Source: Paragonimus westermani (taxonomy: Eukaryota; Platyhelminthes; Trematoda; Plagiorchiida; Troglotrematidae). From it: a DNA stretch of 64,000 bases. Each line of letters opens with the position of its first letter. The first letter of the stretch is position 1. The translations under genes were made by a program, and so were the position numbers. The stretch covers positions 87,152 to 151,151 of the forward strand of contig QNGE01001312.1 in the NCBI GenBank assembly GCA_008508345.1, given 5' to 3'. The notes below the pieces were generated by a model. It was not told the DNA's origin. It searched no databases and saw nothing but the letters and a program-made list of their open reading frames with translations. Positions 1 through 11,315 of the stretch are shown here, one piece after another.

Positions 1-1760
1 CTGAGATACTGCCAGGACGCCCAGACCTAGACAGGAGAACGATTAGGGTTCTCAACCAAAGCCTTTGGCTCAAAAGCCTGTACCGCAAGGCAGCGGGTGG
101 GTGGCGGTGTACCAGAAATGGTACGTTTTTTCAGGAAGAGATGCCAAGAAGCAGTCAGCTATAACAGCATCTGGTCGGATCGTCATGTGCTGGACCTGGT
201 TTAAAGGTCAAGTACAGAGACCGGTGGAGTACGATTATAACAGGACTTGGATCTAGGAAGTTCCTGGCAAGGAGAAAGGGACAGCATATAGTAGTGTACT
301 TGGCTAAGAACTGAGAGTTCACGAAATTTAGCTTTGCAATACGCGTGACACCCTGATCAAAAGATAATGCATACCAGGTGTAACAACATCACCGAGGTCG
401 GTGTGCAGAGTATTGAAAGAACAAAGAGAACCTCAACAAATCTTGTAGCACCTGGAATAATCTCTGTACTGAGTCCACTGTTATCTGACCAGTATACAGG
501 TAGGCCGGAAGGTCGGAAGCGCATTAGTGCAGGTACGCTCTAAGCCCAGTTGGGCTTACGCCGAATATGTTTTAAGTCATGTATCATAAATGAATATAAA
601 ATATGACTTAAATCATAGTCAGGTGAAGGATTCACGTGGGGTCTTCAAGACACAGTAATGCATGTTAACACGCCTGCTATAGAATCATGTGCGTTGCTTG
701 GGACAGTGATAAATGAACTGAAGCTTAAGCTTGAGCATGCATGGAAGTTCGCATGTGTAGAGTCTGTTAACCTTTCGCACTCTCGTTACGCGCTATTCTC
801 CATACCTGTTATGTCCATTGTATGAATAAACTGATTGCCTATTAGTTGAATCGATACGCACTTCGTCCTTGCGCGTTTCGTCTTCTGCTTTCACGTAATC
901 GTGGTTATCGTGGGCTAACCGTGGCAACGTTCCTTCAGCACGCCGAAAGAACCGAATTCGCTGGAGCCTCCTTGTCATTGAAAGGGTGAATCTTATTGCA
1001 AAACACAACGGATTTAAGGTTATAGAATCTATTGTGCATGGCTACTGTGAGTCATTGTATTTGCCTCGCAGAGCTTTTGCCTGAAATCTTCATTCCACTA
1101 CACAGGGTTCGCTCTTTGAAGCAATTTATAGATGATCCTTCAACGATACGCACATGCTACAGAATGAGGGAAAACACACATCGTGATTTTAAAAACACAT
1201 ATAATCACAATGCTGAGCTACATCTGGATGTATACCGACTATAATTACTTAATTCGAGGGTTGTGGTCGAGGTGCATTCCTCCGAGTTCGCAACAGCATA
1301 GATGTTCTTACGCGTTTAAAGGAGATTAGTGTGCGCATAGAATTACACCATCAGCTTATGGTCACCTTATATGCATAAATGAGTGTCCCCTACAGAAACA
1401 TGGTTTTCTGCCTCTACCGCGCGTGCTCCCCTCCCCCTGACATGGTTTCCTCTCTGTCCCATCTTGTCAACCCTGTGCACCCTGTGAGCCTATCAGGTGT
1501 CTCCCCGATTTTCCGGTCTTCATTGGTTTTCACTTGCAACAAATGTGCAGTACACGTCGGAAGGACGCCTTCTCACGAACTGGAAGCATGAGCGCAGTTG
1601 TTGTTGATTTGTCAGTTCTATTTCAGGATCATTTTGGGAATGTCTGGTCTCCACGGCAGTTCCCAAATTTGGATGCAGTTGGAGCGGAGGTTGGGCGATT
1701 TTCACACACAATGAACAGCGGAAATAAGAACAGAGAAGTGTACTTATTCCATTCGCTAGT
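1..1760. other. Unassigned sequence
   Basis: No reading frame here is longer than about 95 codons and none resembles a family I know. There are no clear direct or inverted copies elsewhere in the window, apart from short motifs shared with the repeated block that begins near 1,750. It is probably intergenic or intronic sequence, or strongly decayed repeat. Confidence 0.4.
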
Positions 1761-1763
1761 CGA

Positions 1764-2255
1764 TTACCAATGATTGCACCATCTGTAACCAGAAACCGCA
1801 TAGACTAATATTTGCATCATTCTCACTTTCTTCATTGCCCCGGTTAATTTTGCCTCACTGGCTTCACACTTCTCTCGCAGGTCGTTGGTTGATTTCCTTT
1901 GAGCATGACAGCTACAATTGCCTACCTCGATGTGCTTTCGGCGTTTCTGATTGGTGTACATGGTGCACTTTTGGACAGTTTTCAGTGCGTCGGTGACATC
2001 ATTCGTCCAGGTTTTCCTGTAGGGTTTTGTCATCTTGTGCGCCACACAGATTTCAGCTTTCCTCATTGGTGTACATGGTCCATTTGGACACATATACCGT
2101 CCTATGTTTCCCACTAAGGAAAATTTAGGACCGTGTGCAAAAATCTTACGCCACATAAATGTATATATTTGTAATGTGGACTTCCGCTTAGCCAACAGGA
2201 TTTGAACGTCAGTTGACAAAAAGTTAACAACTGGAGCAACAGGAATACAGCCCAA
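1764..2255 (-). CDS. Cys-rich conserved coding-like block, copy A (unrecognised)
   Basis: An open frame of 163 codons is read on the minus strand. Its central part, roughly 2,150 down to 1,800, is clearly homologous to 19,805-19,480, also on the minus strand. Shared residues include a C-x-C-type stretch (MCPN.PCTP.R.AEICVAHK), then TKPY, then NCSCHAQ, then KSTND, followed by a charged helix-like tail ending in AMKK. The Cys spacing suggests a small secreted or extracellular domain, but I do not recognise the family. In both copies homology stops upstream (in gene orientation) just before a TGGCGTA.GAT sequence, so it could be one exon of a gene family or part of an unknown mobile element. I see no signal peptide, no start that I trust, and no splice sites I would defend. 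Confidence 0.35.
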   Translation of the reverse strand: MGCIPVAPVVNFLSTDVQILLAKRKSTLQIYTFMWRKIFAHGPKFSLVGNIGRYMCPNGPCTPMRKAEICVAHKMTKPYRKTWTNDVTDALKTVQKCTMYTNQKRRKHIEVGNCSCHAQRKSTNDLREKCEASEAKLTGAMKKVRMMQILVYAVSGYRWCNHW

Positions 2256-2319
2256 TTATCAAATAAACCACACCCATCTCTTGAACGGCCGCTCCTCTCA
2301 TAAGACAAATCACCTCATG

Positions 2320-3030
2320 TTCAATGTAAAACTGAAGTTCCCACTTGCAGTACAATAGAAACGTCCTTGAAACGTTCAAGTAATTTCAATCGAATGATGA
2401 CTAATATTGCAACTACGACTAGATAATCAGCGATTTGGTGGTTAATATGTGGGTTCGAGGCGAATGCACGAGATACCTAGATAAGCTCGGCTTTCTTGTC
2501 CAGTGCCAAGCGGGCGTCATTTGAAGTGAGCGGCAAATATTGAAAATATTATGTAGCACCAGTCTTGGGGATTACAGTTAGAACTTTGGAACGTTACTCG
2601 CAGTCGCAGTGTCTTTAATTCGTTGTTATATCTCGCAAATAGTTCCTGTATACTTTCGTGCACACCGTTACGTTAACTTCGTCCATGCACTCGTTTAAAA
2701 ACATCAACAGTTTTTCAATTTGATTGCAAGCAACAGTACAGCGTTCCTGTCTTCTTCGTTTACGTGGACGTTTGGGCTGGTGAGGGTAAATGCAAGGTGA
2801 TACTTTTTAGTCCAGCGTATTTTTAACCTATCGACGCCGAACGTTTGTCAACCTACGCCACCGGTGGAACTAGCTCTCGATCGTCGTCCGAACCTACCCT
2901 CTGGCGCTGTCCTGCTGTCCGACGGTGGCCTATGACTTTTAACGGACTCTGGCTTGTCATTCAGTCATTCCACTTTTTCGAATTCTTTTTTGTACGCGTA
3001 CCTTTTGTGCACGCTCGCTAGACTTCTAGC
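2320..3030. other. Unassigned sequence between the Cys-rich block and a LINE
   Basis: No coding-like frame or repeat was recognised. The right part (about 2,830-3,040) could be the 3' UTR of the minus-strand LINE that follows, but it does not visibly match the 3' UTRs of the related copies at 12.3 and 36.2 kb. Confidence 0.3.
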
Positions 3031-3049
3031 TTCTTTTGGTGTGACCAGG

Positions 3050-4065
3050 CTTCAAGCGACTGAGAATTGAGAACTTCTTCGAAGCGACCTCTATAGACGA
3101 TGGTAACCACCTAAGAAGGAAGGTTGATCTAATGTTTATTGACCAAACAATAAAACAACTGTTACTTAAGGAAGGTCTTAGGACGACGACTGAAGCACCT
3201 CCTCTTTTGTCCTTTTCAACTGTCATCAATGGATATGGCAAAGAACTGCCCAACGAGATTTACTTCAAAAGAGCATATGAGAATTATATCACTGCTAAGT
3301 CGTCGAAATGCAAGTGAACACGAACCAGGAAGTTCAAGTCGGCAGTTCTGTGGCTTTTAATCAGTTTGGCAGCCGTGTTCTGGACACATTCAACAGATAA
3401 TATGCTCTTCTTTAGACGGGTATACACGACCTGACTAGTAAACTTGAGGAGCAATCCTATGTGAACCACGTGAAGTGTTTGTAACCCATCCTTTTCTGTG
3501 AGGGCCATAGTGCGATTGACCATCCTGAGAGAGGCAAATGTCCTTCTTGCTGCCGTCTCCTGATGATCCGCGAAGGATAAGTTGGACGATAACCATATGC
3601 CCAGATATTACTTTAGACCGATTTTCATGGTACCTTCTGTGCCGGACGCATTATGAATCACGAAGGCAGTGACATGTGAGCACACGTACAGCCATATAGT
3701 AGGAGACCAATCGTCCGACTGGCGCACAATCGCGTCAGGATCAGACGGCAATGCATTGTTATCGGTGGCTCTACGGATTTTTGGGTCATCAGCGTTTACA
3801 AGAGCATTGCTGGAAATATTGTTACTTAGAGATAACAGAGGACCCAGCAATCATCGTTGTGAAACTCCCGCAGAGGTGAAAGCGGGAGGCATGAGGCATA
3901 ATGTGGTTTTAACTCTAACAGCCCTTTTGTCGATAAAAAGGGACAATCCAGAGAAGAACCTGCCCATGGGTACCACATGATTCCAGTATATGTTTCAGGA
4001 GGCCATGTGGGACACGGGCAAAAGCCTTGACAAAGTCGAAAAAGATCACACCTAAGATAAGCCAC
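3050..4065 (-). pseudogene. RT palm and C-terminus of the minus-strand LINE
   Basis: Minus-strand translation shows an RT motif A region (FDFVKAF.RVPHG), then a block like GPL.SL.NNISSNAL, the catalytic box as NADD (usually YADD), and SDPDAI..SDDWS. Further on are QVVYTRLKKSILS and a stretch matching the SINYW-like C-terminal motif of the sister copies. Several frame changes separate these pieces: one lies between the sequence around 3,900 and the NADD block, another near 3,300. The RT would polymerise cDNA at a nicked target; this copy cannot encode it. Confidence 0.75.
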
Positions 4066-4074
4066 TGCCATTTA

Positions 4075-4780
4075 CCTTCGTCAGACTATGTACAAAAATA
4101 AGCGCACGATTGGTTAAGAAGGAAACCGTGCTTGGTAGAAGAGGAAAGAAGGCTGAATAAGAGATGATGTGGGGTGACACGCTTGAATAAGCTCTCCATT
4201 ATCTTTCACAATAAGCATGAAAGGTTGATTGGCCACTAACTGCATGGATGCGCCGGCTGTTGATTTTGTCAAGGTTTGTTGCGTTATTTTGATATTGCTG
4301 AGGTTTGCTTGATGTTGAAAGGTGGCCCTACGCTCTACTCTCTTTCCCAAATGAGATACATTACTCCTCCTTGTTCTTACACAACCTACCTTGACCGTTT
4401 CCCTCACCCCTAATTATTCCGAGCCCTGTAAACTTCCAAATACCGAAATTAGACATTTTTCTCCCATATTTTTTCTTGAGTAACTTATGATTCCCGTCAT
4501 TTCTCGATGCGTGAACAGTCGTTTTGCTCTGACCAAACCAATGACCCTTTGTTTGAGTGAGCCCAACCCGTTTTATCGTCCACCACTGTTGATCGGTGCC
4601 TGGTTGTTAATTTGTTGTGCGGACACAATCTTTCTTTGATTTCTGAGGATTATCACATTTGAGGTGAGAGACAATTTTCTTGTACATTGGTTCAATTAGT
4701 ACCGTATTAAATCCAGTTATCACGAGCGCCTTCTCGTTAACCGTTCCAATGATAGATTATCTCTGTCGTTGAATAACGAG
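4075..4780. other. Unassigned segment interrupting the minus-strand LINE
   Basis: This lies between the N-terminal and palm parts of the same RT domain. The sister element at 34.87-35.11 kb needs only about 250 bp here, so roughly 450 bp are extra. An open frame of 97 codons (4,114-4,407, minus) is unrecognised. I could not define target-site duplications, so an insertion is an inference from spacing. Confidence 0.45.
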
Positions 4781-4784
4781 AGAC

Positions 4785-5160
4785 ATTTACTGGATCAACA
4801 GATTACGCGTAACTCGGTGTGAACTTGAATTCTTAGCGAACGATTCAATACCGGCCGCCCGCTTCGGAATGAGAGTGTCCATCACCATTTTCCGTGCACT
4901 AGGGAGAATTTCAGTCCAAATCGTCTGTTCAAACAGCCTATGGGAGGAGGGGTTCGCCAGACTAGCAGCCGCTTTTTTGAAAACCCTGGGACGAATCTTG
5001 TCAGGACCCATTGCACCGTGTGGGTTAGCCTTCAGCGGAAGGTCTTCAACATCTAGCACAGAAAACTCAGCGGTAACGATTGGCTGCAGGAAGTTAAGCA
5101 GTGGTAGGATAGGAAATCAGTTCCACAGTGCGACGTTGTAGACTGACTTACTCAGCCACA
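4785..5160 (-). pseudogene. N-terminal RT segment of the minus-strand LINE
   Basis: Minus-strand translation gives GAMGPDKIRPRVFKKAAASL and then a segment matching ILPSA.K..M.TLI.K. This corresponds to the GPE.IHPRILKEAA segment at 34.73 kb. It is the region leading into RT motif 1, followed by a frameshift and stops. Confidence 0.75.
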
Positions 5161-5234
5161 ATTAGGGTGTCAGGTGGGGTCCCCACGTCAGGCGGTTGCT
5201 AAGAAAGTGAAGAGGGTTTAACCCTTCTTGGTCG

Positions 5235-6100
5235 TCACATATGCCTAAATACGACGTTTTTGTTCCTGCAGGGAGGATCTCCCTTGTGCGAGTTTGGTGT
5301 GCTCACGGATTTCCCGCCTACACCTCCCTGGAACAATGCGGAACGCCCTTAGATCATCCCAGTATTCCGTGGGCGTGCATTTCACGAATAAATGAGAACG
5401 GCCATCGAGGACAGGACGTATCATTTGCGGAAGAGGTGACCAAAAACAGAAAACGCACCGTTCGTGCGGTTCTAGTGAGTGGTCCGATATTTGAAGTGCA
5501 TTATGAAACGCACGGCATTTCTAATCCATGGATTCATAATCAAGAAGAGTTGGACCTAGGCAGGTTCACAAGCCGTTAAGATTAACCCCAACAGAAGTTC
5601 GAACTGTGCGGTATTTTGTCGGTTATTGTAACCGGCCAGAGATAAGGTCAAAAGTTAGAGGACAGTAGTCACTGAGTCTAAGTGGTGGTCTGATGATGGA
5701 TTTGTCCACAAGGTAGCTCTTATAAGTGGTGGCCATTTTGAGCATGGAGGAAATCTGATCAGCACATTGTGAAGCCAGTGTGTTGGCATGCTGTTTTCAC
5801 GCTGTCCGCCGTATCATCGTCGACCAGGATGCTCTGTATCTGCTTTTACAATCCCGGTGAAAAACTGATGCGCAGTTTCTCTTGGATGTATTGTACCAAC
5901 CCATAACAAGCAAACGGGAAGGCCTTGTGGCCCCAGGACTGTGTCTGGGTTCAGGAGTAGTTTCGTCGACGGAGACACCGGATAAGGAAGGACGATGTAT
6001 GACCCCCAGTGGGAGTGAATCTTGGTCACGCAGTGCTAGTTTGGAACACAGAGGGTCACATTCATTACAGGACTGAAATCCATCTAAAACTTTGGGTATC
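5235..6100 (-). pseudogene. Endonuclease and linker of the minus-strand LINE
   Basis: On the minus strand the region aligns at DNA level with 33,600-34,450. The stretch at 5,235-5,360 matches the linker at 34,370-34,500, 5,560-5,680 matches 34,020-34,150, and 5,760-6,080 matches 33,620-33,960. The endonuclease core motif, seen in the sister copy as MGDF.APE.NW, is here decayed to a VGTIHPRE-type sequence. Catalytic residues are therefore gone. Confidence 0.65.
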
Positions 6101-6279
6101 GGGAGACATTACTGAAGCATTACCCTAGAAACTCCTTCAGCCTGAAGTAGGAGTCAGTTCGATAAGCTGAATTTCGGGGGCAATCAGTTCTTTTTCCGTG
6201 ATGTTACATGTAATCTAGGTCTATGTGGAAGTAATTATATGGGTTCGGGTGTCATGAATTAAGTGTCAGATTCGCTGTA

Positions 6280-6880
6280 ATTTATTTAGCAGACTCAGGC
6301 ACTTGAAGTCTACCTTCCACCTCCGCATAAAAGGAGCCAGAGGGTGAGGAGAAGCTTGGACTAGAGGACCTAGAACTGAGGACGTCAGGGTTGGACTGGT
6401 TCTGTTCTGCTGTGTTATTCAGACGGCTTCCTTTTGGGGCTGCGGTCGCGACATCATCGTTTGTGCGTATGTTAGCAAGCCAACAGATTTCTCTTATAGC
6501 ATTCTTAGTATCGCAACTTCCGGCGTATGCACCCCCGTCGAACTCCGTATTGTGAAAGGTTGTGTGGAAGCCTTCAACCACGGGAATGTTTACTTCTTTG
6601 GCTTGTGAAGTGGCAATATGCGCGGTGTTATGGAGCTACTGCTAGAGAACACTTGGCTAAGTGCGCCAAAGAAGTGCGTTCTACATAAAAGAAGGCGGCT
6701 CTAGCATGCCACTCCCATTCCGAATTCTTGGAAGAAGTCATCTGAGAGGCCGTTTGGCTGGTTTGGGGCAGACACCGGCTTTCGTGTAATTTCGGTGCAG
6801 TCGTTGGGATAAAGACTACAGAGACTGCGTCTCCGCTCTCTGATACCGGCACGGGAACCTGAGTGGACACTTGGGGAGCG
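6280..6880 (-). other. Possible ORF1-like or 5' region of the same LINE
   Basis: Two minus-strand frames (6,581-6,282 and 6,870-6,628) lie just upstream, in element orientation, of the endonuclease remnant. They are rich in Ser, Thr, Pro and Ala. Position fits an ORF1 or 5' UTR, but no zinc knuckle, coiled coil or esterase motif is visible, so this is a guess from location only. Confidence 0.2.
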
Positions 6881-6899
6881 AAATCTGCTATCCTGGTCT

Positions 6900-9470
6900 C
6901 CAGTTGTAGCCTACCATGCTTTAATGCTTAGCTTCAGTCTCCCGCTCGCATCTCACCTTCTCTTTCTGAGAGCGGTCGGAAGACACACCTTTCATGTGGG
7001 CACTGGCCGACTTCAAAGCTACTGTTTTCCCCACAAAAGGTCTAGGGGTTCAACATGACCGGTAAGGTCACCAAGATACCAAACAACCAATTGGTCATTT
7101 TGGCGTGCAGCCTGTTGGCCAGTACGAGGTTCATGACGTCCGCGGAGAATGGAGATGCTCGAATTGATTTGGTTAGCATGGTTTGAGGTGTTATGGGGAG
7201 GCGACTCCATAACAACTCCCTTTTCCTGAAAGCCGTATTCTTCATTTTTATTGCTGTTTTCGCTGCACATGCAGTGGATAGGGCAACTCCTTCATGGCGA
7301 TTACAACATCGGGAAGGACAACCGTTATGTGCTGAATCAAAGAATGTGGTTCCAACTTCATCACAGATAGTGCCCGTCGTTATTCTCTCGCCTTGCTCCC
7401 CAGGAAAGAAATAGAAGATACAGGATTAAGCATAGTCCTGTATTTGCAGTCGCAGGGTTTCCACGTCATTCAAACTTTCTGAGTGTGTGTGTCACCAGTC
7501 AGCCGCAAAGCGACGCTTCGGATAATGTCAAGGATGCAGCTCAGGCAGATAAAAACGAGAGATGATGAGGCAAGCTGCTTGCGTTCTTCAAGGCTAACAC
7601 AATTGATATGGTACTACTTCTGGCACTGGCAGCACTGCGTATTTTTGTATGGAGTTTTTGCACTCGAACATCTAACAAGTGCTAACTACCTCAGTCAGGG
7701 CCTGTTGAGCTCCACCAGCACCAGACCAAACACGAGATATTGTAGACAGAACCTACCAACATACAAAGTAAAACCTAGTTTTTAACAACTCAAGAAAACG
7801 GGCAAGAAAAAGTAGAAGTGGCTCTGCTGTAGCCGAATAAAAGTTTGGCCCGCGAAGTAGTGTATTGCACGAAATTGCGTAAAGGTTAGGCAAAACCAGG
7901 ACCACGAACGCGTACATTTATTTGCACGGCCAACTTGTATTCAAACTTATCGGGCAGCAGTACGCTGACGATCGTCCTGGTGGCACTTCCTCCATAGCGC
8001 GCACACAATATTCTATTAGTCGCTTCTGGTCCATCATCTTCCTGGCGTCGAATTTTGCCATTCAGTTCCCAGATGTATTCTCAAATTGTGAGTGGTGTAC
8101 TATCTACAGACGAAGCCGCCTTGTGTTCAACAGTATTTAACACACAATGGCACAGGTTCCTCCCAAATTTCGTGCAGTTCGATCACAAACGTAATCACGC
8201 TTGGTGCTCTATTTAACTTCTTTCGCGTTGACTTGTCATCGAGGAGGACGACTTATAAGTGTTTTTGTCGTCTGCTTACTGTGAAAATTGCCGTCACATG
8301 AGTGAAACGCAAGTTTCATGGTCACTAGTGATTTAGTTAGGAAGCGCCAAATTTCATAATCCACCGCTCAATGAATCTGCGTGATATGGGTTACGAATAA
8401 ATGTCATCCAAGAGGGAAGTAATAAGCTACCCCGTCCATCGGTGTAGGCAAGTCGGATTGAGTGCATAGGCTCTGGAACATTAGAGGGTGCCAGTGACCC
8501 TTCTAGACGTGGCTGGAACGCACGCAAGATAGTGCCATCGTTCCAGGCGTAATGGTCGCAACCATTTCCATTTCACCACATCCACACCTCAAACACTACT
8601 TACAAAGTGATTGAACGAAGCTAATTTCTAAGTCACCCAAACATACCTGAAGGTCGAGATTTATGGAGTAAGAGGATCAAAAGTACAATTGTGTCGAAAA
8701 CTTCTCGGTGTTTACAGGAGATGACCGTGCCGTTTATTTGCGACATATTTTCAAGCGAAGTGAAAACTGCAGTAACCGTTTGTTTGGGAGGCAAAAATAT
8801 GCCGATCACAACGTACTCATACACCCTATCATTTCATGTCAGAAAGATATCATATATAACGCTCCAATAACAAACGAGACCGCAACTCAGTTGATTGAAT
8901 TCAATTACACCAAAAGTTCTCGTAAGATACGACGTTTTTCATTACCCGACACACAAAACTGAGGATCGACTCTTTTTGTTCGATTAAAAAATGGCGAAGA
9001 TAATTTCAACGCTGATGAGCGGGAACATCTCAGCGTGCATTCTGCATACATACTACGTCCGAAAACTTTTGGAAATTCAACCCTAGAAAAACTTCACCCG
9101 TATGCCGGAAAATTCTTTGATAACAAGGATGCACTACAAAGCCATCAGCTAAAGTTATGCTACTGCGTCAACAACAATTTTCTTCTTCCGGACTAAAAAG
9201 TTGAAAACGTGTAAAGTACATTCGCTTCAAGCTTGATCCCTCGGTGAGATAAAATCACCTACCAGTCCAGTGGTTACTTTGAACTTCTGGATCCTGTTAG
9301 CTCTTGAAACCAAGCACCACCCATGCACCAAAATGAAAAATAAAGAAGGACATGCAACTCAGCTGTCGACAAATATTCACGTATTTTGATAGGGTGATAG
9401 GGATTGAGAGCGCAATAATTGTTGCGCCTCGGAATACAACATAATAGTGATAAAATGCTAATGATGTATT
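6900..9470. other. Unassigned sequence
   Basis: Only short frames are present, the longest about 100 codons at 7,483-7,785. None matches a family I know and I found no second copy in the window. There is no RNA-gene-like fold obvious by eye. Confidence 0.35.
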
Positions 9471-9793
9471 ATTGATTTACGTTTTACAAGGTTGTGTGTG
9501 GGCCGATGTTTCGAACTGTCCAAGGTCACACCGACGAGTACGTCTGAGTGCAACTTCAAGAGAATTCGCCATTATTCAAGACAGTTGCTGTTGGAAAGTT
9601 GTTGAAGTAAGTCTGTCTGGGCGACGGAGGGCGGGAAATTCCAAAATCTGGCGGACAATAGAACAGACTCTCGCGCAGGACCTCGTCGATTGCTGGAAGC
9701 ACACAGGAGTTGAAACACTCGCAAACTGTTTGGTCAAGACGGGATTATGCGCGTTTACTCGTCGCAGATTTCCTCGCACAACGGATGTTTGTG
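9471..9793 (-). repeat. 323-bp inverted repeat, left arm
   Basis: The 323 bases appear identical, in reverse complement, to 16,684-17,006; identity stops abruptly at both ends. By comparison with other copies, about 170 bp (9,471-9,640) belong to the middle of the LINE 3'-end family here called beta. The remaining ~150 bp lie beyond the part shared by those copies. A 151-codon frame (9,472-9,927, plus) runs through this arm, but nothing in it is recognisable as protein and the same frame is carried by the right arm, so I treat it as incidental. Confidence 0.9.
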
Positions 9794-9929
9794 GAACTAG
9801 AAAAAGAATGCAACCTCATGTGTTGGATGAGAAAATTCGTCTGATCACGTTTGCTATGGCGAATAATATACAAAGGCTTAATATGATACAAATGTTTCGG
9901 CTTCGCTCACTATTATGTATGACGTAGTC

Positions 9930-10380
9930 AACTGTATGTTATGGTACTTCGCGATGATTGAGCAACCGACAGGTACATCCAGGAGGACTACGGTGTGGTC
10001 AGCAACATTGTGTATGGATTTTCATGTCAGATTGCTTTATGAGACCGACAAATAAACTGAAAAACATATTTCAGAACACATGAAACTTGCCGGGTGGTTA
10101 ACAAGAGGGGGGTTGGAGCAGGAGAAGAGACAAAAGGGATGAATCAAGGTTTCAGTCGGTAGTGTGAGCTGCACGGGTATAGGAATACTTTACAAGGAAG
10201 AAGTTTGCGCGTATATTCCCCCGGAATATCAGGGTTGGCAAAGTGGAACACTTATTCCTTAGACTATATTAAGGGCGGTGTTGTATGTGGACGGTAATCG
10301 TTGTAGCGGTCACATCCGGATGTATGGATTTATACAGCAGCGTCAGGTTCAACTTTAGTCTACAAAAGTGAATCAATGCT
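9930..10380. other. Unassigned sequence
   Basis: No recognisable coding frame or repeat lies between the 323-bp arm and the family B LINE fragment. Confidence 0.35.
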
Positions 10381-10384
10381 AAGT

Positions 10385-10615
10385 TTTTCAAAGCGTTGCT
10401 CATAGGTTAACGAGGAAGAATATCCTAATGAGCTTTTGGTGAACGATCGTTGAAGGTTTCCCAACACACACACGTAGATGGCCGTAGATTAAAGTGCAAT
10501 ACTCAAATCGTGGCCGAGCACACGTCTCGTAAAGCGTCATCTTCGCAGCTTGTCGATTGAACGTATTTTTGATACAGCCTCTTGTCCTTTTAGTTTCTGC
10601 TACCTGATTTGCTCT
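10385..10615 (-). pseudogene. LINE family B RT fragment
   Basis: The minus-strand DNA matches 18,640-18,850 (plus strand) closely over about 200 bp, including the block that encodes a T.GC.K.. / AAKMTLY / Y.HLR series. The same protein region is preserved at 21.8-22.0 kb as RRTIGYMKHS, then LPAARLHLYKLRVRPQFEY. This is the thumb-side part of a non-LTR RT. Both ends are truncated. Confidence 0.7.
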
Positions 10616-10830
10616 TGCCTTCTGACAAATTCGTTCGCTACAAGTTCACTTGTGAAAAGTAGCAACAATGGACAGTACTTTCGGTGTACTTTATTGCAAA
10701 GTCTCAGGCAGTAGCACTCCCCTTCTTCTATCTTACTTTCAGTGAGATCCATTTCACCGAAAACAGGCGTATTATGTCCGGTACGTTAAACACCACCGCT
10801 TTGCATGCACAGTGCAACCGCTTGTGAAAC

Positions 10831-11215
10831 AATGATAATAATAACAATAATAATGATCATTGTATATTTCTCAACCCATTTGTGAGAAACAAGCGTGATC
10901 AGTACACACATTTTAACGTGAACTACACACCGTGCACATAATTGTTAATTGTACAAGACACCAATTATGGAAATAGAGTAAAAAACGGACAAAATAATAA
11001 ACGAAAACTCTAGTTTATAAAGAGGCAGATGGCTCACTTGCTTCTGAAACAATAGTTCTCAGGATTTCCAATATTCGATAAAAAACGTTGAGTTGTTACA
11101 TCAATTGTTGCTTCACAAGGCTAACGTTGGCCTTATGTCCAAGATCATGCCAGAAAAAATAATTTCCAGAATGGAGAAAATGAATACTCGAAGAATTTCG
11201 CCTTCAGTTGATGTG
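10831..11215 (-). repeat. LINE 3'-end-like repeat, type alpha (copy 1)
   Basis: It begins at an AAT-rich microsatellite (10,831-10,855) followed by a conserved TATATTTCTC...CATTTGTGAGAAACA block. It then aligns over about 350 bp with 20,183-20,560, including TTACATCAATTG near the far end. If read on the minus strand the microsatellite becomes a 3' (ATT)n tail, as expected for the end of a non-LTR element. No coding capacity is seen. Confidence 0.7.
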
Positions 11216-11315
11216 GATCGCCCCGGAAAAATATGTAGAAACTTACGGAAAGATGAAGGAAGATAGGTGGGTACAATTTTCCGAAGAAACGGACGATCTT
11301 CCGGACTGGATCTAA

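Larger units (their letters stand above)
3040..6100 (-). mobile_element. Degenerate CR1-like LINE (EN + RT), minus strand
   Basis: Read on the minus strand from about 6,100 to 3,040, the sequence aligns in order with the better element at 33.6-36.2 kb. It gives the apurinic-type endonuclease region (6,100-5,640), the linker (5,640-5,235), the start of the RT domain (5,160-4,785), the RT palm (4,065-3,600) and the C-terminal thumb-like region (3,600-3,050). Frameshifts and stops occur throughout. About 0.7 kb between 4,075 and 4,780 replaces what is only about 0.25 kb in the related copy, so an insertion or rearrangement lies there. The element is dead. The CR1-clade assignment rests on domain order and on the 3'-terminal short repeats of sister copies. 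Confidence 0.75.

Noticed and set aside
9472..9927. 151-codon frame as a real gene
   Set aside because: It lies across the 323-bp repeat and continues into unrelated sequence; related copies at 20.0 and 27.7 kb do not keep the frame.
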